Positions 19,807 to 30,681 of a DNA stretch of 51,758 nt are shown one piece after another. A model generated the notes under the pieces. It was not told the origin of the DNA. It saw only the letters and a list, made by a program, of their open reading frames with translations, and ran no database searches. The stretch comes from Ophiostoma sp. CBS 140.51 (lineage: Eukaryota; Ascomycota; Sordariomycetes; Ophiostomatales; Ophiostomataceae): contig JANSLP010000242.1 of the NCBI GenBank assembly GCA_029298735.1, forward strand, positions 1 to 51,758. The letters are read 5' to 3'. The translations under genes were made by a program, and so were the position numbers. How positions within the stretch are numbered: position 1 is the first letter of the stretch; each line of letters opens with the position of its first letter.

Positions 19807-22081
19807 GTCGAAAGAGGAAAAGAAAAAGAAGGGAGGGAAGACGATATCCAGCCGAATTAAGTATCAAGGTGCAGATGAGAAGGATGGTATGTGATAATAT
19901 GGGATAGTATGGAGATTATGTGTGACAGTATGTCGTATGAGGGGAAGATGGGATCAACAACGCCAAGCACAAGGCCAACGTGACAAATCCAAGATGGAAA
20001 AGGGATGCCACAACTACGTAACGAGGCTGTGTATCATGAACGATGACAAAAGCCAGTTGCCAGAAGGGGAGATGGAACGACACGAAGACGCGAGGACACG
20101 GGGAAGACGCAAGGAATTGAGAGGCAGGAAAAGAAGAAGAGAAAGCAGAAAAGTGTAAAACAAGGCTATCACTGCCACGGTGCCGCCGGGCACGCTTCCA
20201 TATATGCCCCTATGGGTTTGTGATTCCATCCAACTAAGGAGCTGCGGACTGGGAAACACTGAGACGCTCTTTGTCAAAAAAGGAAAAGAAAATGAAATCA
20301 AATTCCACATAGCGAGCTGCAGTCTGGAATCCTGCAGTTGAAGCGTTTGAGGTCGTGGCATATGGAATCCCTGGCGCCATGCAAACGGTCCGCTCTGGCT
20401 CTGGACGACCCTGTCATTGACATCGTCGACGTCTTTTGACAGCTTGGATCTGATACTCTGATGATTTCTTCTCCTCTCAGCCAAGGCGGAATAGATAAAG
20501 CAGCCTAGCCGCCCTCTCTTTCTTTCTCTCTTTCCCCGGAAGACCTTTCCATTCCGATGTTGCGGGCCAAGGCCAGATTTCAAATGTTTTGTTCAATATT
20601 TGTATTCGTCTGCTCCGTTTTGGGGTCTTGGTGTTCTGAGGGTTGGCCTCCGTTTTGAGCTCCTCTCCGTTCAAACATCGTGTGCGTGTGTGTGTGTGTG
20701 TGTGTGCTTGGCCAAGGCGCTTTTCTCTGCTAACATTGCCTCTTCCATGCAGTCACGCCCTTCTCTGGCCTAAAGAGGCAACAGAGTGGCCAACATCCAT
20801 GTTCTCGTGGAAGTGGGTGGAGACTGCACGGCGCAATCCCGAACGGAGCATCAACAGGTCCTCGTGGACGCAAGCACAGACCAAGGCTTGGCCAGGATCA
20901 GCAGCCATGTGTAGACAGAACAGAATATGATAAAAGACCACTGGCCCCAACAGTGAACAGTCAGGGCATGACCAGTTGAGGTCTCTCCTGATCAGCTCTG
21001 ATGTTGTCTGTAGTTTGTAGTCTGTAATCCGTAGTCTATTTTGCATACAGGTTGACAGCTAATATTGCCTGCTGGTATGCAGGTTTGCGCGCCAATGACT
21101 TTTAAGACCCGGTGAGCCGCATGTTGCAAGACAAGACAGGCTAGTCACACTATTTCAAAAGCCGCCATATCGAGATCGCATGGAATCTTCCCACGGTAGC
21201 CTATAAAAAGGTTCCCACCCACGCGTGGTCTTGCAGTCTCGTCGTTTGTTTTCAAATCACGAACGCCGTCCCGGGTACAACACCACACCACTGGAGAGGA
21301 GGGATGGGATAGGATGTGCTGGGAGCTGAGCCTTGCTTGGGTAGTGAGGAGGTAGTTAGGGGAAGGGGGTGTCCAGTTATGGCTCCACCTCGTGATTTGA
21401 ATGCTGAGATTCCAGGTTGTGTCTTCTTTTTTTCTTTCCTGAATGGGTCTTCCGCTTGGTTACGGAGGTACCGGGGCAGTGGCAGGCAGTGACAGGTGGT
21501 GGTCAGTTGGTGGGGCGCGCGCAGGGCAGCCCGTGTCTCGTCCGGCACGGACAATGACAAATCTTATGAAATCTTTTTTAGAGATCCGTACGCCCCGGAG
21601 GAACCGCCAGAGAAAAGGGAGAAAAGGACCAGGAAAGGGGAAAGGGGGCGTGTAAAAAAAACAAGGCCAATGATGTTCAGACGTTCGCGCCGGGCCACGC
21701 AAAAGTGCAATATGGAGCAACACTGGCATCGTCTCCGCTTGAAGGCAAAAAAGGGCTGAATGCAGCCAAGAAGAGGCAATAAAGGACAGTGAAGAGGCAT
21801 ATCTGCCACCGTTGATGACCGTTCTTCAACTGTACTTACACCGTGCTCCGTATTTGGAAAGCGGTGCTGGTATAAGCTGATGAGAGCTGATGGGAGCCGA
21901 TAGGAGCTGGTAGGATGCACATACGCGTCCGAAACCATATCAAATATCAAATTGAAACGATGGCATATACGACACGTACGGCGACAAACAAAGCAACGCA
22001 ACAGATGACGCAGGCAGGGTGTAATAAACAAAAATGGCACAAGACAGAGACAGAGACAAAAGAAAACACAAATTTACATAC
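19807..22081. other. Upstream region of the bZIP gene; no confirmed gene
   Basis: About 2.3 kb hold the bZIP promoter and a (GT)n microsatellite at 20680-20706. On the minus strand the unassigned gene starting at 22193 would run into this interval. A possible small second exon for it lies near 21844-21868 (after CCAG, before GTGTAAGT), but I could not follow it further. No other conserved open frame is seen on either strand. Confidence 0.4.
20680..20706 (+). repeat. (GT)n microsatellite
   Basis: Thirteen GT-type dinucleotides form this run, with one internal C for T change near its start. It lies in the intergenic space upstream of the bZIP gene. Confidence 0.95.
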
Positions 22082-22193
22082 CGATGGGCACGAATGTGAC
22101 CTGTCTCGTGGCAGCCGACGCGGCGTCCTTGGTACGTTTCCAAAACGACGAGAAAGACGGCCGTGCTGAAGGCGGCGACGGGGATGAATCCAT
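22082..22193 (-). CDS. Candidate first coding exon of an unidentified gene
   Basis: An ATG at 22193 with A at -3 opens a 37-codon frame rich in Ser and Pro, followed by 'FWKRTKDAASAATRQVTFVP'. It ends at 22082 exactly before a consensus donor GTATGTAA (22081 downward). The composition and the donor make a real first exon plausible. I do not recognise the protein. The downstream exons on the minus strand are unresolved: one candidate acceptor/donor pair gives a nine-residue exon in frame near 21844-21868, but nothing conserved follows. It could instead be a short leader exon or chance. Confidence 0.35.
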
Positions 22194-23755
22194 ATTAGAA
22201 ACGGGCTGGTGATATTCTGGGATTGTCTTCGGATATTGATGTGAAAAGCGTATATATGAATGGGGTGGGCGATAATATGAGCACGTTTGTTGCAATGAAG
22301 ATGGGGGGGTGCGGTATGTGCCTATCGTAACCGTTGGCCGTATGTCGTTCTTGGAGTGTTTTCGATTCTCGATTCAAAAATCGATCAGGAGGCACAAAAA
22401 GCAAAATGATGTGCAAGAGAAAGCCTTGCGAGACGGAGGAGGCAAGACGTTCGTCGTTGAAAGCGAGGGAGGGGTGGCTGGCTGTCCAGGACAGTCAATC
22501 GTTTCGATTAGGAAAAAGAGGGGGGAAATTGAACAAGATGTGCGACGAATTTCCTCTTGCTCTCTCTTTCTTGCTTTCTGTTTGTCCGGTCCTTTTTTCG
22601 CAAAGTTTCTGTAGATATTTGGAATCAAATGTTGCTTGTCGACGAATGAGCGAATGAGGGGGCCGAAAAAAAAGAGGAGACTAAGAGAGGAATAGGAAGG
22701 GAGCCCCCTTGTCCTGTTACCGCTGGGCTGGACACTTGTGCTCTTTGTCTGGGCAAAGTGTCAACGGTCGGTCGCTAGTCGCTCGTCAGTTTCCCCCCTG
22801 ATCTTCTTCTTTTTCTGTTTGCTGGGGATGTTGGGATGAAAGTGGGAGGAAAATGGTTTGGAATTGTGATTTCCCTTTTGAGAAGTGTGGCGAAAACACA
22901 CCACAGACCAAGAACCCAAGAAAAGCATGAACCTCCTCCCCCGTTACACGCCCACGGGAAGGAGCGATGCAAGCCACAAGGCACCTTCCGTAACTAACAT
23001 TTTCGTTAATTTTGATGATTCAACAAAATGTCGCTCTTTCCCTCTTTCCCATCTTTATCTTTGTTTTCCCCATCTTTCCTATTTCGCTTGACAATTGACG
23101 TTTTATGAATCATCCTGGCCGTTCCTACCACTCCTTCCAAATAGAATTGTTGGAATCACGTGCAGTCGGCCCAACAATGTACCGGCTTTTTGTCTCTTTT
23201 GTGTATTGTTTTTTTTTATGTCTTTTGACAGTTTCAAGGTCAGCAGTCTATCTTTCAAGCTCATCTAGGCAATTTACTCCACCTTCTGGGCTGGGACGTC
23301 TATTTAAAAAAAAAAAAAAAATTGGTAAATACACCGGAGTATTTCGACTTGTTAATTTTGCGGGGTGAAAAAAGTCGCCACCGCCAGATTCCACTTGAAT
23401 GGAAATTGATATACAAATCATGATTCCTACATTTGTCTTAAAATACCATCTTCACACATTATCATGACAATTGTTGACAGTCGTTCACAGTCGTTCACAG
23501 TCGTCCACAGTTTCATGACAATTATTGAAAACATTGAATATCGTTCATTCATGATATCGCTCAGAAACTATGGAAAGCAAATATGATAGTAAAAACAGGG
23601 GGGCTTATTATGCCCAATGCAAGACACCAAATTCCACTTTTTGAGGAGACGCCGTAAAAAATGATGCCAGAAAAAAAAAACACAGGACTCCAATGCTAGA
23701 TGATGACAAAGAACAGACAAGACAATAAGAAGAGAAATTATCCACGCCGGCCTCT
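22194..23755. other. Intergenic: promoter of the unassigned gene and RRN3 3' region
   Basis: About 1.5 kb with no conserved open frame. It includes an A16 run at 23306-23321 and a decamer tandem repeat at 23471-23510. The part next to 22194 would be promoter for the minus-strand exon, and the part next to 23755 is the RRN3 3' region. Confidence 0.45.
23471..23510 (+). repeat. Imperfect decamer repeat TCGTTCACAG x4
   Basis: Four head-to-tail copies of a 10-base unit (two perfect, two with small changes) are flanked on both sides by near-identical CATGACAATTRTTG sequences at about 23464 and 23514. It lies in the AT-rich region downstream of RRN3. Confidence 0.9.
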
Positions 23756-26173
23756 CTAGAACCGGTCGTCGCCGTCCTCGTCGTAACTGTCTGAATCGCT
23801 CTCACTGCCGCTGTCACCGGCAGCACTCACGCCCGGAATGGGCGTCCATGAAACATAGTCGCCCTCGAGCCACCGCTTGCTGATGGGCAGGTTGTACGGG
23901 TCAAAAGGGAAATTGCCCTCAAGTTGCAGCCACTTCTCGTCGTCGACGGTGTAGCCGGCATCCTCGCGCAGAGCGTCACCGTGGCCGTAGCGGCCTGAGG
24001 CAAAGGATGACAGGTGGATGCTCTTGTTGCTTTCGATTCTAGGGAAAACATACATGAGGTGGAGGGAGTGGGCGAGCTTGGCGAACTCGGCGACAATGGG
24101 TGGCGAGCAGACCATGAGCGGGTTGAATGTGGAGTAGATAATGTTGCTGAGTGCGTGCTTGAGGCCAGACATCCACTCGAGCTCTTTGCCGACAAACGAC
24201 GCCGGGTCTTCGGGGTCAACCACATCATCTGGGTAGGCATCCACCAGGTCGCGCCAGCGGAAGCAGAAGATGTAGAGCAGCGCCTGGACCCATGAGTACA
24301 GCTCCTGGTAGCGGCGCAGGTCGGGGCCACGGCAGGTACCCACGTGGCGCCGGCGGTAGGACTCGATGCGGTGGCAGAGGATACTGGCCACGTTGCGCAC
24401 AGTGTCGCGCGGGACCCGTGCAGCCCGGGCCACGTAGCTGCTGAGGTAGGCGGCAGCCGACTGGCGGACAGCGGCCGGGCGGTTGGACTCGAAGCCCAGG
24501 TTCAACAGCGTGCCAGTGAAGATGTCCTGCAACGCCAGGCTCTTTTGGCTGAAGTGGAAGACTAGGAACTGAGTGTGGCGCGAGCTAGGCACCGTGAGCA
24601 CAAAGTTGGCAAAGTCGGACAGCATATCTTCCAAACAGCTGTGAGCCGCTTCCGAGTCGGGGTCCTCAAAGACGGGTGTGAAGAGGGCAAAGAGACGATC
24701 GAGAGTGGAGTCGAGCTTCTCAACCAGCCGAGTAGACTTGTCGACGCGTGCCAGCTCCTCGTTATAGTCCGGGTCGCCAAACTGGGGCATATCGGTCTCG
24801 TCAGCCTCGGAGTCGGAATCAAACTCGTCGCGGACGTGGTGGTCGTCGTCTTCGTCGACATCAGAGTCAGAGTCGGAATCGTCGCTATCGTCCCGCTCGT
24901 TGTCCAGGCGGCGGGCCGTGGCAGCCTCTCTCTCGGCATTTTTGCGTGCAAGCTCGAAGACAACCTTGGCAGCTAGGTCGTCGTCCATGTCGGACAGGTC
25001 TAGCTGGAACTCGGTGTCAATCTTAACGAGCTGTGATGTGATGGTCTCTAGAATCTCGAGGCCAATCGTTGGTGCGTATTCGCGCAAACGCAACAGGTTG
25101 TCGATATAGTACATGTGGATGTTCTTGGACTCGGCGGGGAAGGGGAACTTCTGGGCCACGAGGTTGGACACAACCATGCGGGCAGCCGGGAACAGCCGCA
25201 GCATGTACTTGAGGCCAAAGTGGAGTCGCTTCTGGGCTGCCTCACGGGAGACGGGAGGGAAATCGGGCACAGTCCAGGAGGAGGCGCTCGGCTGCTTGAA
25301 GCGGTCAACAATCATTTCGAGGACCGGGCGGAGGTAGGCACCCTGGGCGCTGACGAGTGCAGCCAGGAACTGGACATAGGCTCGAAAGAACTTGTCATCG
25401 CGGCCAATCCAGGAACACGCAAGCATCTTGCGCACCAGGTTGATACACGACTTGTTCAGCAGCGGTGCCGACGTGGTCAGAGCCACGACGTACAGCACAA
25501 GCTCGTCGGGCGGCACCATACTGCCCTCATCATCGTCATCATCAGCACTGCCGTGTCGGCGGCTGCTCCGAGGGTCGCGGTAAGCCTCGGTATCGTGTGA
25601 GAAGACGTCCACGAGCTCGATAAAGTCCTGGTCGTCGTGTCCGGGTTGGCCAGCGAGAGCATGACTGTCGAGTGCTCGCCGTACCAGCAGCTTGGTCTCT
25701 TCGAGTGTGCGGCGGCCAACCTCGGTCGTGATATTCAGGTTCATGTCGAAGTGCACCGTCTTCTGGCGCTTCGTCTTGACGGGTGCACCGTTCCCCGCAT
25801 CGTCATCGTCGCCTGTGGCATCGCTCTCATCTCCGTTTCGTATTAAATCTTTCTCGACGGCGGCATTCATGATCTTCTTCTCGTCATTCTCAGCATCTTC
25901 ATCGTCCTCGACGTTGCTCTCCTCGTCGCTGTCGTCGGCTGTCACACGCCGCTTTTTGTCGGCGCCATGTTGCTGCCGATCGACGGTCTCGTATCGGTCG
26001 TCCATCTTCCGCTTCAAGGTGTTGTTTGTAATGTTTTTATTTTGGCCGAACTCCAGTGCCCGCGAAGACGACTCCCGCAGAATCGACTTGACCGGGAAGC
26101 GACCCGTGCCGACCTTCGGCGACACAAGCCGGGTCACCGAAGGTCGGGCTGCCAGTATAGGCGTCGATGTCAT
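23756..26173 (-). CDS. RRN3: RNA polymerase I-specific initiation factor RRN3 (TIF-IA)
   Basis: Nucleolar factor that binds RNA polymerase I and brings it to the rDNA promoter, so linking growth to rRNA synthesis. It is a single exon of 805 residues. Family landmarks include 'YVVALTTSAPLLNKSC', 'RKMLACSWIGRDDKFFRAYV', 'HFGLKYMLRLFPAARMVVSN', 'FPFPAESKNIHMYYIDNLLR', 'YLSSYVARAARVP' and 'GLKHALSNIIYSTFNPLMVC', together spanning the HEAT-like helical core. Three acidic Asp/Ser/Glu-rich stretches are visible: about residues 75-130, an insert at about 420-465, and the C-terminal 20 residues. The middle one matches the acidic loop known between helical repeats in yeast Rrn3. The ATG at 26173 gives the expected length. 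No frameshift or intron is seen. Confidence 0.96.
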   Translation of the reverse strand: MTSTPILAARPSVTRLVSPKVGTGRFPVKSILRESSSRALEFGQNKNITNNTLKRKMDDRYETVDRQQHGADKKRRVTADDSDEESNVEDDEDAENDEKKIMNAAVEKDLIRNGDESDATGDDDDAGNGAPVKTKRQKTVHFDMNLNITTEVGRRTLEETKLLVRRALDSHALAGQPGHDDQDFIELVDVFSHDTEAYRDPRSSRRHGSADDDDDEGSMVPPDELVLYVVALTTSAPLLNKSCINLVRKMLACSWIGRDDKFFRAYVQFLAALVSAQGAYLRPVLEMIVDRFKQPSASSWTVPDFPPVSREAAQKRLHFGLKYMLRLFPAARMVVSNLVAQKFPFPAESKNIHMYYIDNLLRLREYAPTIGLEILETITSQLVKIDTEFQLDLSDMDDDLAAKVVFELARKNAEREAATARRLDNERDDSDDSDSDSDVDEDDDHHVRDEFDSDSEADETDMPQFGDPDYNEELARVDKSTRLVEKLDSTLDRLFALFTPVFEDPDSEAAHSCLEDMLSDFANFVLTVPSSRHTQFLVFHFSQKSLALQDIFTGTLLNLGFESNRPAAVRQSAAAYLSSYVARAARVPRDTVRNVASILCHRIESYRRRHVGTCRGPDLRRYQELYSWVQALLYIFCFRWRDLVDAYPDDVVDPEDPASFVGKELEWMSGLKHALSNIIYSTFNPLMVCSPPIVAEFAKLAHSLHLMYVFPRIESNKSIHLSSFASGRYGHGDALREDAGYTVDDEKWLQLEGNFPFDPYNLPISKRWLEGDYVSWTPIPGVSAAGDSGSESDSDSYDEDGDDRF

Positions 26174-28949
26174 TTAGGGATCTTGTGTAGCTGTGTCGCG
26201 TGCTCTAGATGTGCAGGCAACGGTCACACTCGATTTAGTTTCTTCTGGTTCCGAGCACCAGGTCCGTGTGAGGCTGCATGTATGGATCGAAGAAGAGACG
26301 AGTATCGTGAGAGGATGTGACGATAGGGTTTGTCGTCCAGGATCGTCTGTGCTTCGTTGCGGGGGTTGTTTCGATCGAAGGTGGTGGAGGATTTATTTTA
26401 TTTTTGCTCTTCGAAGCGTCGGCAAGGAAACGAAGAAAAGCCGAAAAAGCAATATGACCCTGATGGAGTCCTGATGAATCTGCGAAAATTGAGCTTTGCA
26501 AGGATTATGTTGAATATATACAGTGGTGGGTAGGAAAGGAAAACGGAAGGTGTCGGGGAGGACGCATGAAGCCAAAAAAAAAACAAATTTGGAAGATTGG
26601 TGGAGTGAAGCAGGCAGACGACGCAAAGGAGGAGAAATCTTTTTTCTTCTGAGGCGATCCCCTTTCAGACAAGATTCACGCGCTCTCATTGGCTGCATGT
26701 GAGCTGTCACGTGTGGGGATGGGCGAGGCCCCCACCAAAAAAAACCTGGGTGTCCAAAGCGTGTTGAAGTGCTAGAGGGGCGCTAGTTTGATTACTGTGC
26801 CTGATAAGATGCTCTCTGTTAGCTCCAAGACCTGCGGCTTGATGACTTCAATATCATTATGACGCGAACTGAGGCCATCGTGTCGAGGCATCTTTCCACC
26901 ACGTGTAAGTTCCCCTCTTTTCCCATCCATCCCATGATTGAATATACTTTGGGAAGAGGCATTTATCGCAGGTTTCATGAGTGCATCTTGTATATGCGAC
27001 TGTATCTATTTTATTCTATTTATATTTATTTTTGCTTCATTTTTTTTTTCTCTTTAAAAAGAATCCAAAAAGAAACTTAAAATTACAAACGAAACATTTT
27101 ATATCAAACCTTCGGATCGATCGGACGAAAACAGATCCAAGGAGCTTAAACAAACTACAAACTACAGGCTGTGGGGTAAGATAGCTCAAAGCAAGAGAGA
27201 CGCGAGGGTCTGTCCCATCTCCTTTTTTCTTCGGCTTTTTTGTCTCTCGCTCCCATCTGTTCGTTGTGGATTTCTTTTCATCTAGTATTACGGAAAACTG
27301 ATGCATATCTTTCCTCGCCTGGGCCTACAATTTTAGTCCTGCCGTCACGGATCAGTATTTGTTTGTCCTACTATAATGGTGAAAAGTGAGGCTATAGACC
27401 GATAGAAGAGGGACCATAGAGGACGAGTCAGGAAAAGAGAGAAAAAAAGGAGAGAGAAGGAGAAAATGTGAGAATGCATGTCTTGAAGCTGCAGCACAGC
27501 TTCTATATTTCCCGTTCGCTGTGTACCATCGCACAAAGGAAGAAGAAGAAGAGAAAAGCAGAAAGGAACGGATGGGATCATATGTATGAGTGGAAGAGTA
27601 CACAACATTTCAGGTTCTGTTTTGACGTGCCACGAGACATCCAACAGATAAATAACACGGGCAGGGTTTGGTATAAACGGAAGAGAGCCATTCCCTGTAT
27701 GTTTATCAGTCAAGGCTTGACTTCCGTCTTGACATGATTATTCACGTGTCTGTTTTTTGTTAGATGATAGTGTGTATTAAAATGGTATGGCTGCTGCCTT
27801 CCGACATCTTATGTAATCTCGTCGGCTGCTGTTCTTTTTTCGGTTACACAGCCTGTATGGGCCGCTTCTTCGAGGCCAGGTCGTATCAAACAGCAGAAAC
27901 AGACATGTGCCTCTCCAAAGTTACGTGGATGAAAGTAGTGGGCCGTTTCGTCAGGTAAACAATCAAAACCAAACAAGACGCGATTGTTAGACTGTTGGAC
28001 ATTTTAACCCGGCTGGGCGACCGAAGAGGGTAAAAAGAAAACTAGAATCAAATTCAGAGACAAATAAACAGCAACTGCCGAACAGCCTCTGGGCTCTGCT
28101 GCCTCGAGAGTGATCTCGTCATGGCACGAACCGTGATGAAAACGTAGGGCGCCCTGGGGGGAATCTATCGACTGACTAGGAAGAGAACCGACAAGGAAAA
28201 CCGACGAGGTAATAAACCCCAAACAGAAAGGGTGTGAGGGAGGGAGGGGATAAAATCAATAAGGTTGAGGTACAGGGGGGAAATATGAAATGGAACAATC
28301 TCAAACAAGAACAAACGCGGGGATGGAGGCGACGCAGACAATAAAAAATCCAACAAGTAATAATCCGAATCCAAGCCGGGGAGGAAGGCAAACCAAAAGA
28401 AGACTTCCGACATTGTTTCCACCATTCTCTTCCCTTTTCAAGTTGTCGTGCCGTCGTCCGATCTTCGTGGATTCGCAGTAGCCAAATGTTGCTCCAGGAT
28501 TTGCGAGGATGACCAGTGGTAGGCAGAAAGGAAAGAAGAACGGGTGAAGACGAGCCCAGCAATCTCTGCAAAATATAACGATAACCAAATAAAATCCAAA
28601 CTTCCTGTGTACACCAGGCAGGTCGTGCTTCCGTGCGGCGGTAGGATACCAATCCAAGCACGACCGAGCCTATAAAAACCCCTCAATCCTTCCGTTCTAC
28701 TGATACACGCATCCGATAGTGGAGACTAGGAATAACAGCTGTGCCACCGACTGTGTGCAGCATGCGGACGCAATAAACAGGTGGTTCGTGCTGTTTCGTA
28801 ATCGTTTAAGCTGCTCTGCGCTGGTTTACTGTGCTGGTGTCCGCCCCAGAATCTTTCTGGGGTGGTGGTGGCAGCAAGATAGTCGGTAGCCCAGTATTGT
28901 CAGTGGCGGCAGGTGTGGCAGCGGTGGTCGCGTCGGGCGTATGTGATAC
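26174..28949. other. Intergenic: RRN3 promoter and HAP3 3' region
   Basis: About 2.8 kb, AT-rich, especially 26980-27120 and 27700-28300. I find no open frame with recognisable motifs on either strand. A 39-codon minus-strand frame starting at an ATG near 26891 and ending at 26772 looks protein-like but is isolated and unrecognised. The stretch next to 28949 is the HAP3 3' untranslated region. Confidence 0.45.
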
Positions 28950-30681
28950 CTAGTACCCGCCCTCACCGCCAGCAGATCCGTTGTGGCCGGGCTGACCGCC
29001 GTACATGTATCCAGACGCATCTGCACCACCCTCGGCGGGAGCGAGCTCAGCACCGCCCTGGAACCCAGACGCGCCGGCGCCGCCTGCGCCCCCAGCGGCG
29101 CCGAAGCCCTGGCTGCCGGGGCGGCCCTGCTGGTTGTCTCCACGATTTGACTGAGACTGTTGACGGTGTTAGCAAGGCAAGACAAGAGACATGATACGGG
29201 GTACCAGATGGTATCGGAATGAACGCACCTCGCGGTATTTCGAAAGGTAGATCTTGAGCGCCTCCGCGTAGTTTTCAAAGCCCAAAGACGTCATGGCGAA
29301 GAGGATATCCTCGCCATTGACTGTCTTCCGCTTCTCCTGGTGGCATTTCTCTGAAGCTGTTTGTTTGTTTGTTAGTCAGCACGACGACCGACCCCTGATC
29401 AAGAGAGACAAGGAAAAGAACGGATAAGTAGTCTTACCTTCGCTGGTGATGAAGGAAATGAACTCGCTGACACACTCCTGCATGCATTCCTTTGCCTCTT
29501 TGGCAATTTTGGCGTTCTCTGGAAGGGCATGTTTCATGATGCGGGCAACTGGAGCAAAGTTTCGAATATTAGCGTCGTATACATCCTGCTTGTCGGCTCG
29601 CGAAGACGAGCCACGCCCTTCGCCTGGCGACTTGGAGGGGGAGGAGCGTTGTCGGGACATGGGGAAAGAAAAAGAGAGCAAAAAAGGGGAAGGAAGCGAA
29701 TGTGATTTGCGTGAGGCTTAAGGTATGGCTGCAGGCTCTTTTCTTAGTTTTTCTTATTTTCAGAGGCAAGGGCTGCTCTGGTTTTCGGACAAGAGGCGTG
29801 CGAGAGCAAAGGGGGCGCATGCAAGCAATAAGCAGGTTCCTGGCCGTCGAATCGTCGTTGTATCCGGGGGCGTTGTTTTCCCGAGTCGGTTCGTCCAGCC
29901 AGAAGCGGTTGTGACAGGACGGTCGTGGGCTGTATCGACAAATTTCTGATGGAGGGAACGATCGAATCCGTCCGATTCCTTTTGATTTTCAGGGGTATCC
30001 CGTGCTGTTTGTGACGCTTGCTGCTCGTTGTTGTTGCCCGTTGCTTGAATGATCCTTTGCCCCTGCGGTCTCTGTACACTTCGTGAAGGCACGATCCTGC
30101 CGAAAACCCTCGCAAGCTCTCATAGAAGCATATTTGGATTGTGCATCACTGCTTGCGGCAGTAACTGCCCAGCAGGCATGTTCGTACAAAGCACGCCCAT
30201 GCCCTCGGCCGAGAACAGTGCCACGGGAGGATATGGCCTTCCAAGCATGGTCTTCTCGAATCCAACGCCCGTTCCAACCGTCCCGGTCACTCCAACTAGC
30301 TCCAACCACTTTCCAATGTTGCCTTCCACAGCATGTTCCTCTCGGTGTCGGCGTACAGAGCACCACACTCACACTGCACGCTTGCACAATGTGAGATCCA
30401 GTTTGACGATGTTCATCCAAGGAAGAGCCATCATAACAAACAACGCTGAGAAGCAGAGGGAGGAGAAAAAAAGGGGAAAAACCAGTAAAACAAACCAATC
30501 ACTCGCAACATAACAACTTACCATTCGCAATGGGCAGCCACCGGTCTTGCTCCTTCACCTCGAACTCGTAGCCGAGCGCACTCGAGTGTGGGTCTTGAGG
30601 ATCATTCATTTGGTCGTCCTCGTTCGGAGACTGTACGTCCTGCTCGACATCTTTTGGATTGGACTGCGGGGAGTCGGACAT
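28950..30681 (-). CDS. HAP3: CCAAT-binding complex subunit HAP3 (NF-YB), 4 exons
   Basis: Histone-fold subunit of the heterotrimeric CCAAT-binding factor (HapC in Aspergillus), which pairs with HAP5 and recruits HAP2 to control respiration, iron and many housekeeping genes. Exons are 30522-30681, 29438-29548, 29229-29356 and 28950-29156, giving 201 residues. Splicing restores the NF-YB core: 'KEQDRWLPIANVARIMKHAL', 'ENAKIAKEAKECMQECVSEF', 'FITSEASEKCHQEKRKTVNG', 'EDILFAMTSLGFENYAEALK', 'IYLSKYRE'. The histone fold is about residues 43-133, followed by a Gly/Ala-rich tail. Introns 2 and 3 are normal (81 and 72 bp), but intron 1 (29549-30521) is 973 bp. It contains an ATG at 29660 in frame with exon 2. 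Confidence 0.95.
29549..30521 (-). other. Unusually long first intron of HAP3 (973 bp)
   Basis: It is bounded by GTAAGT (30521 downward) and CCAG (ending at 29549) and interrupts a Val codon between 'PIAN' and 'ARIMK'. It is about ten times longer than other introns here. The last 112 bases before the acceptor are open in the HAP3 frame from an ATG at 29660. On the opposite strand an ATG-initiated frame of 154 codons runs 30049-30513 without recognisable motifs. Confidence 0.85.

Noticed and set aside
26772..26891. Short minus-strand frame 'MPRHDGLSSRHNDIEVIKPQ...' downstream of an ACTTAC sequence
   Set aside because: It is only 39 codons and isolated, with no assignable neighbouring exon and no recognised family.
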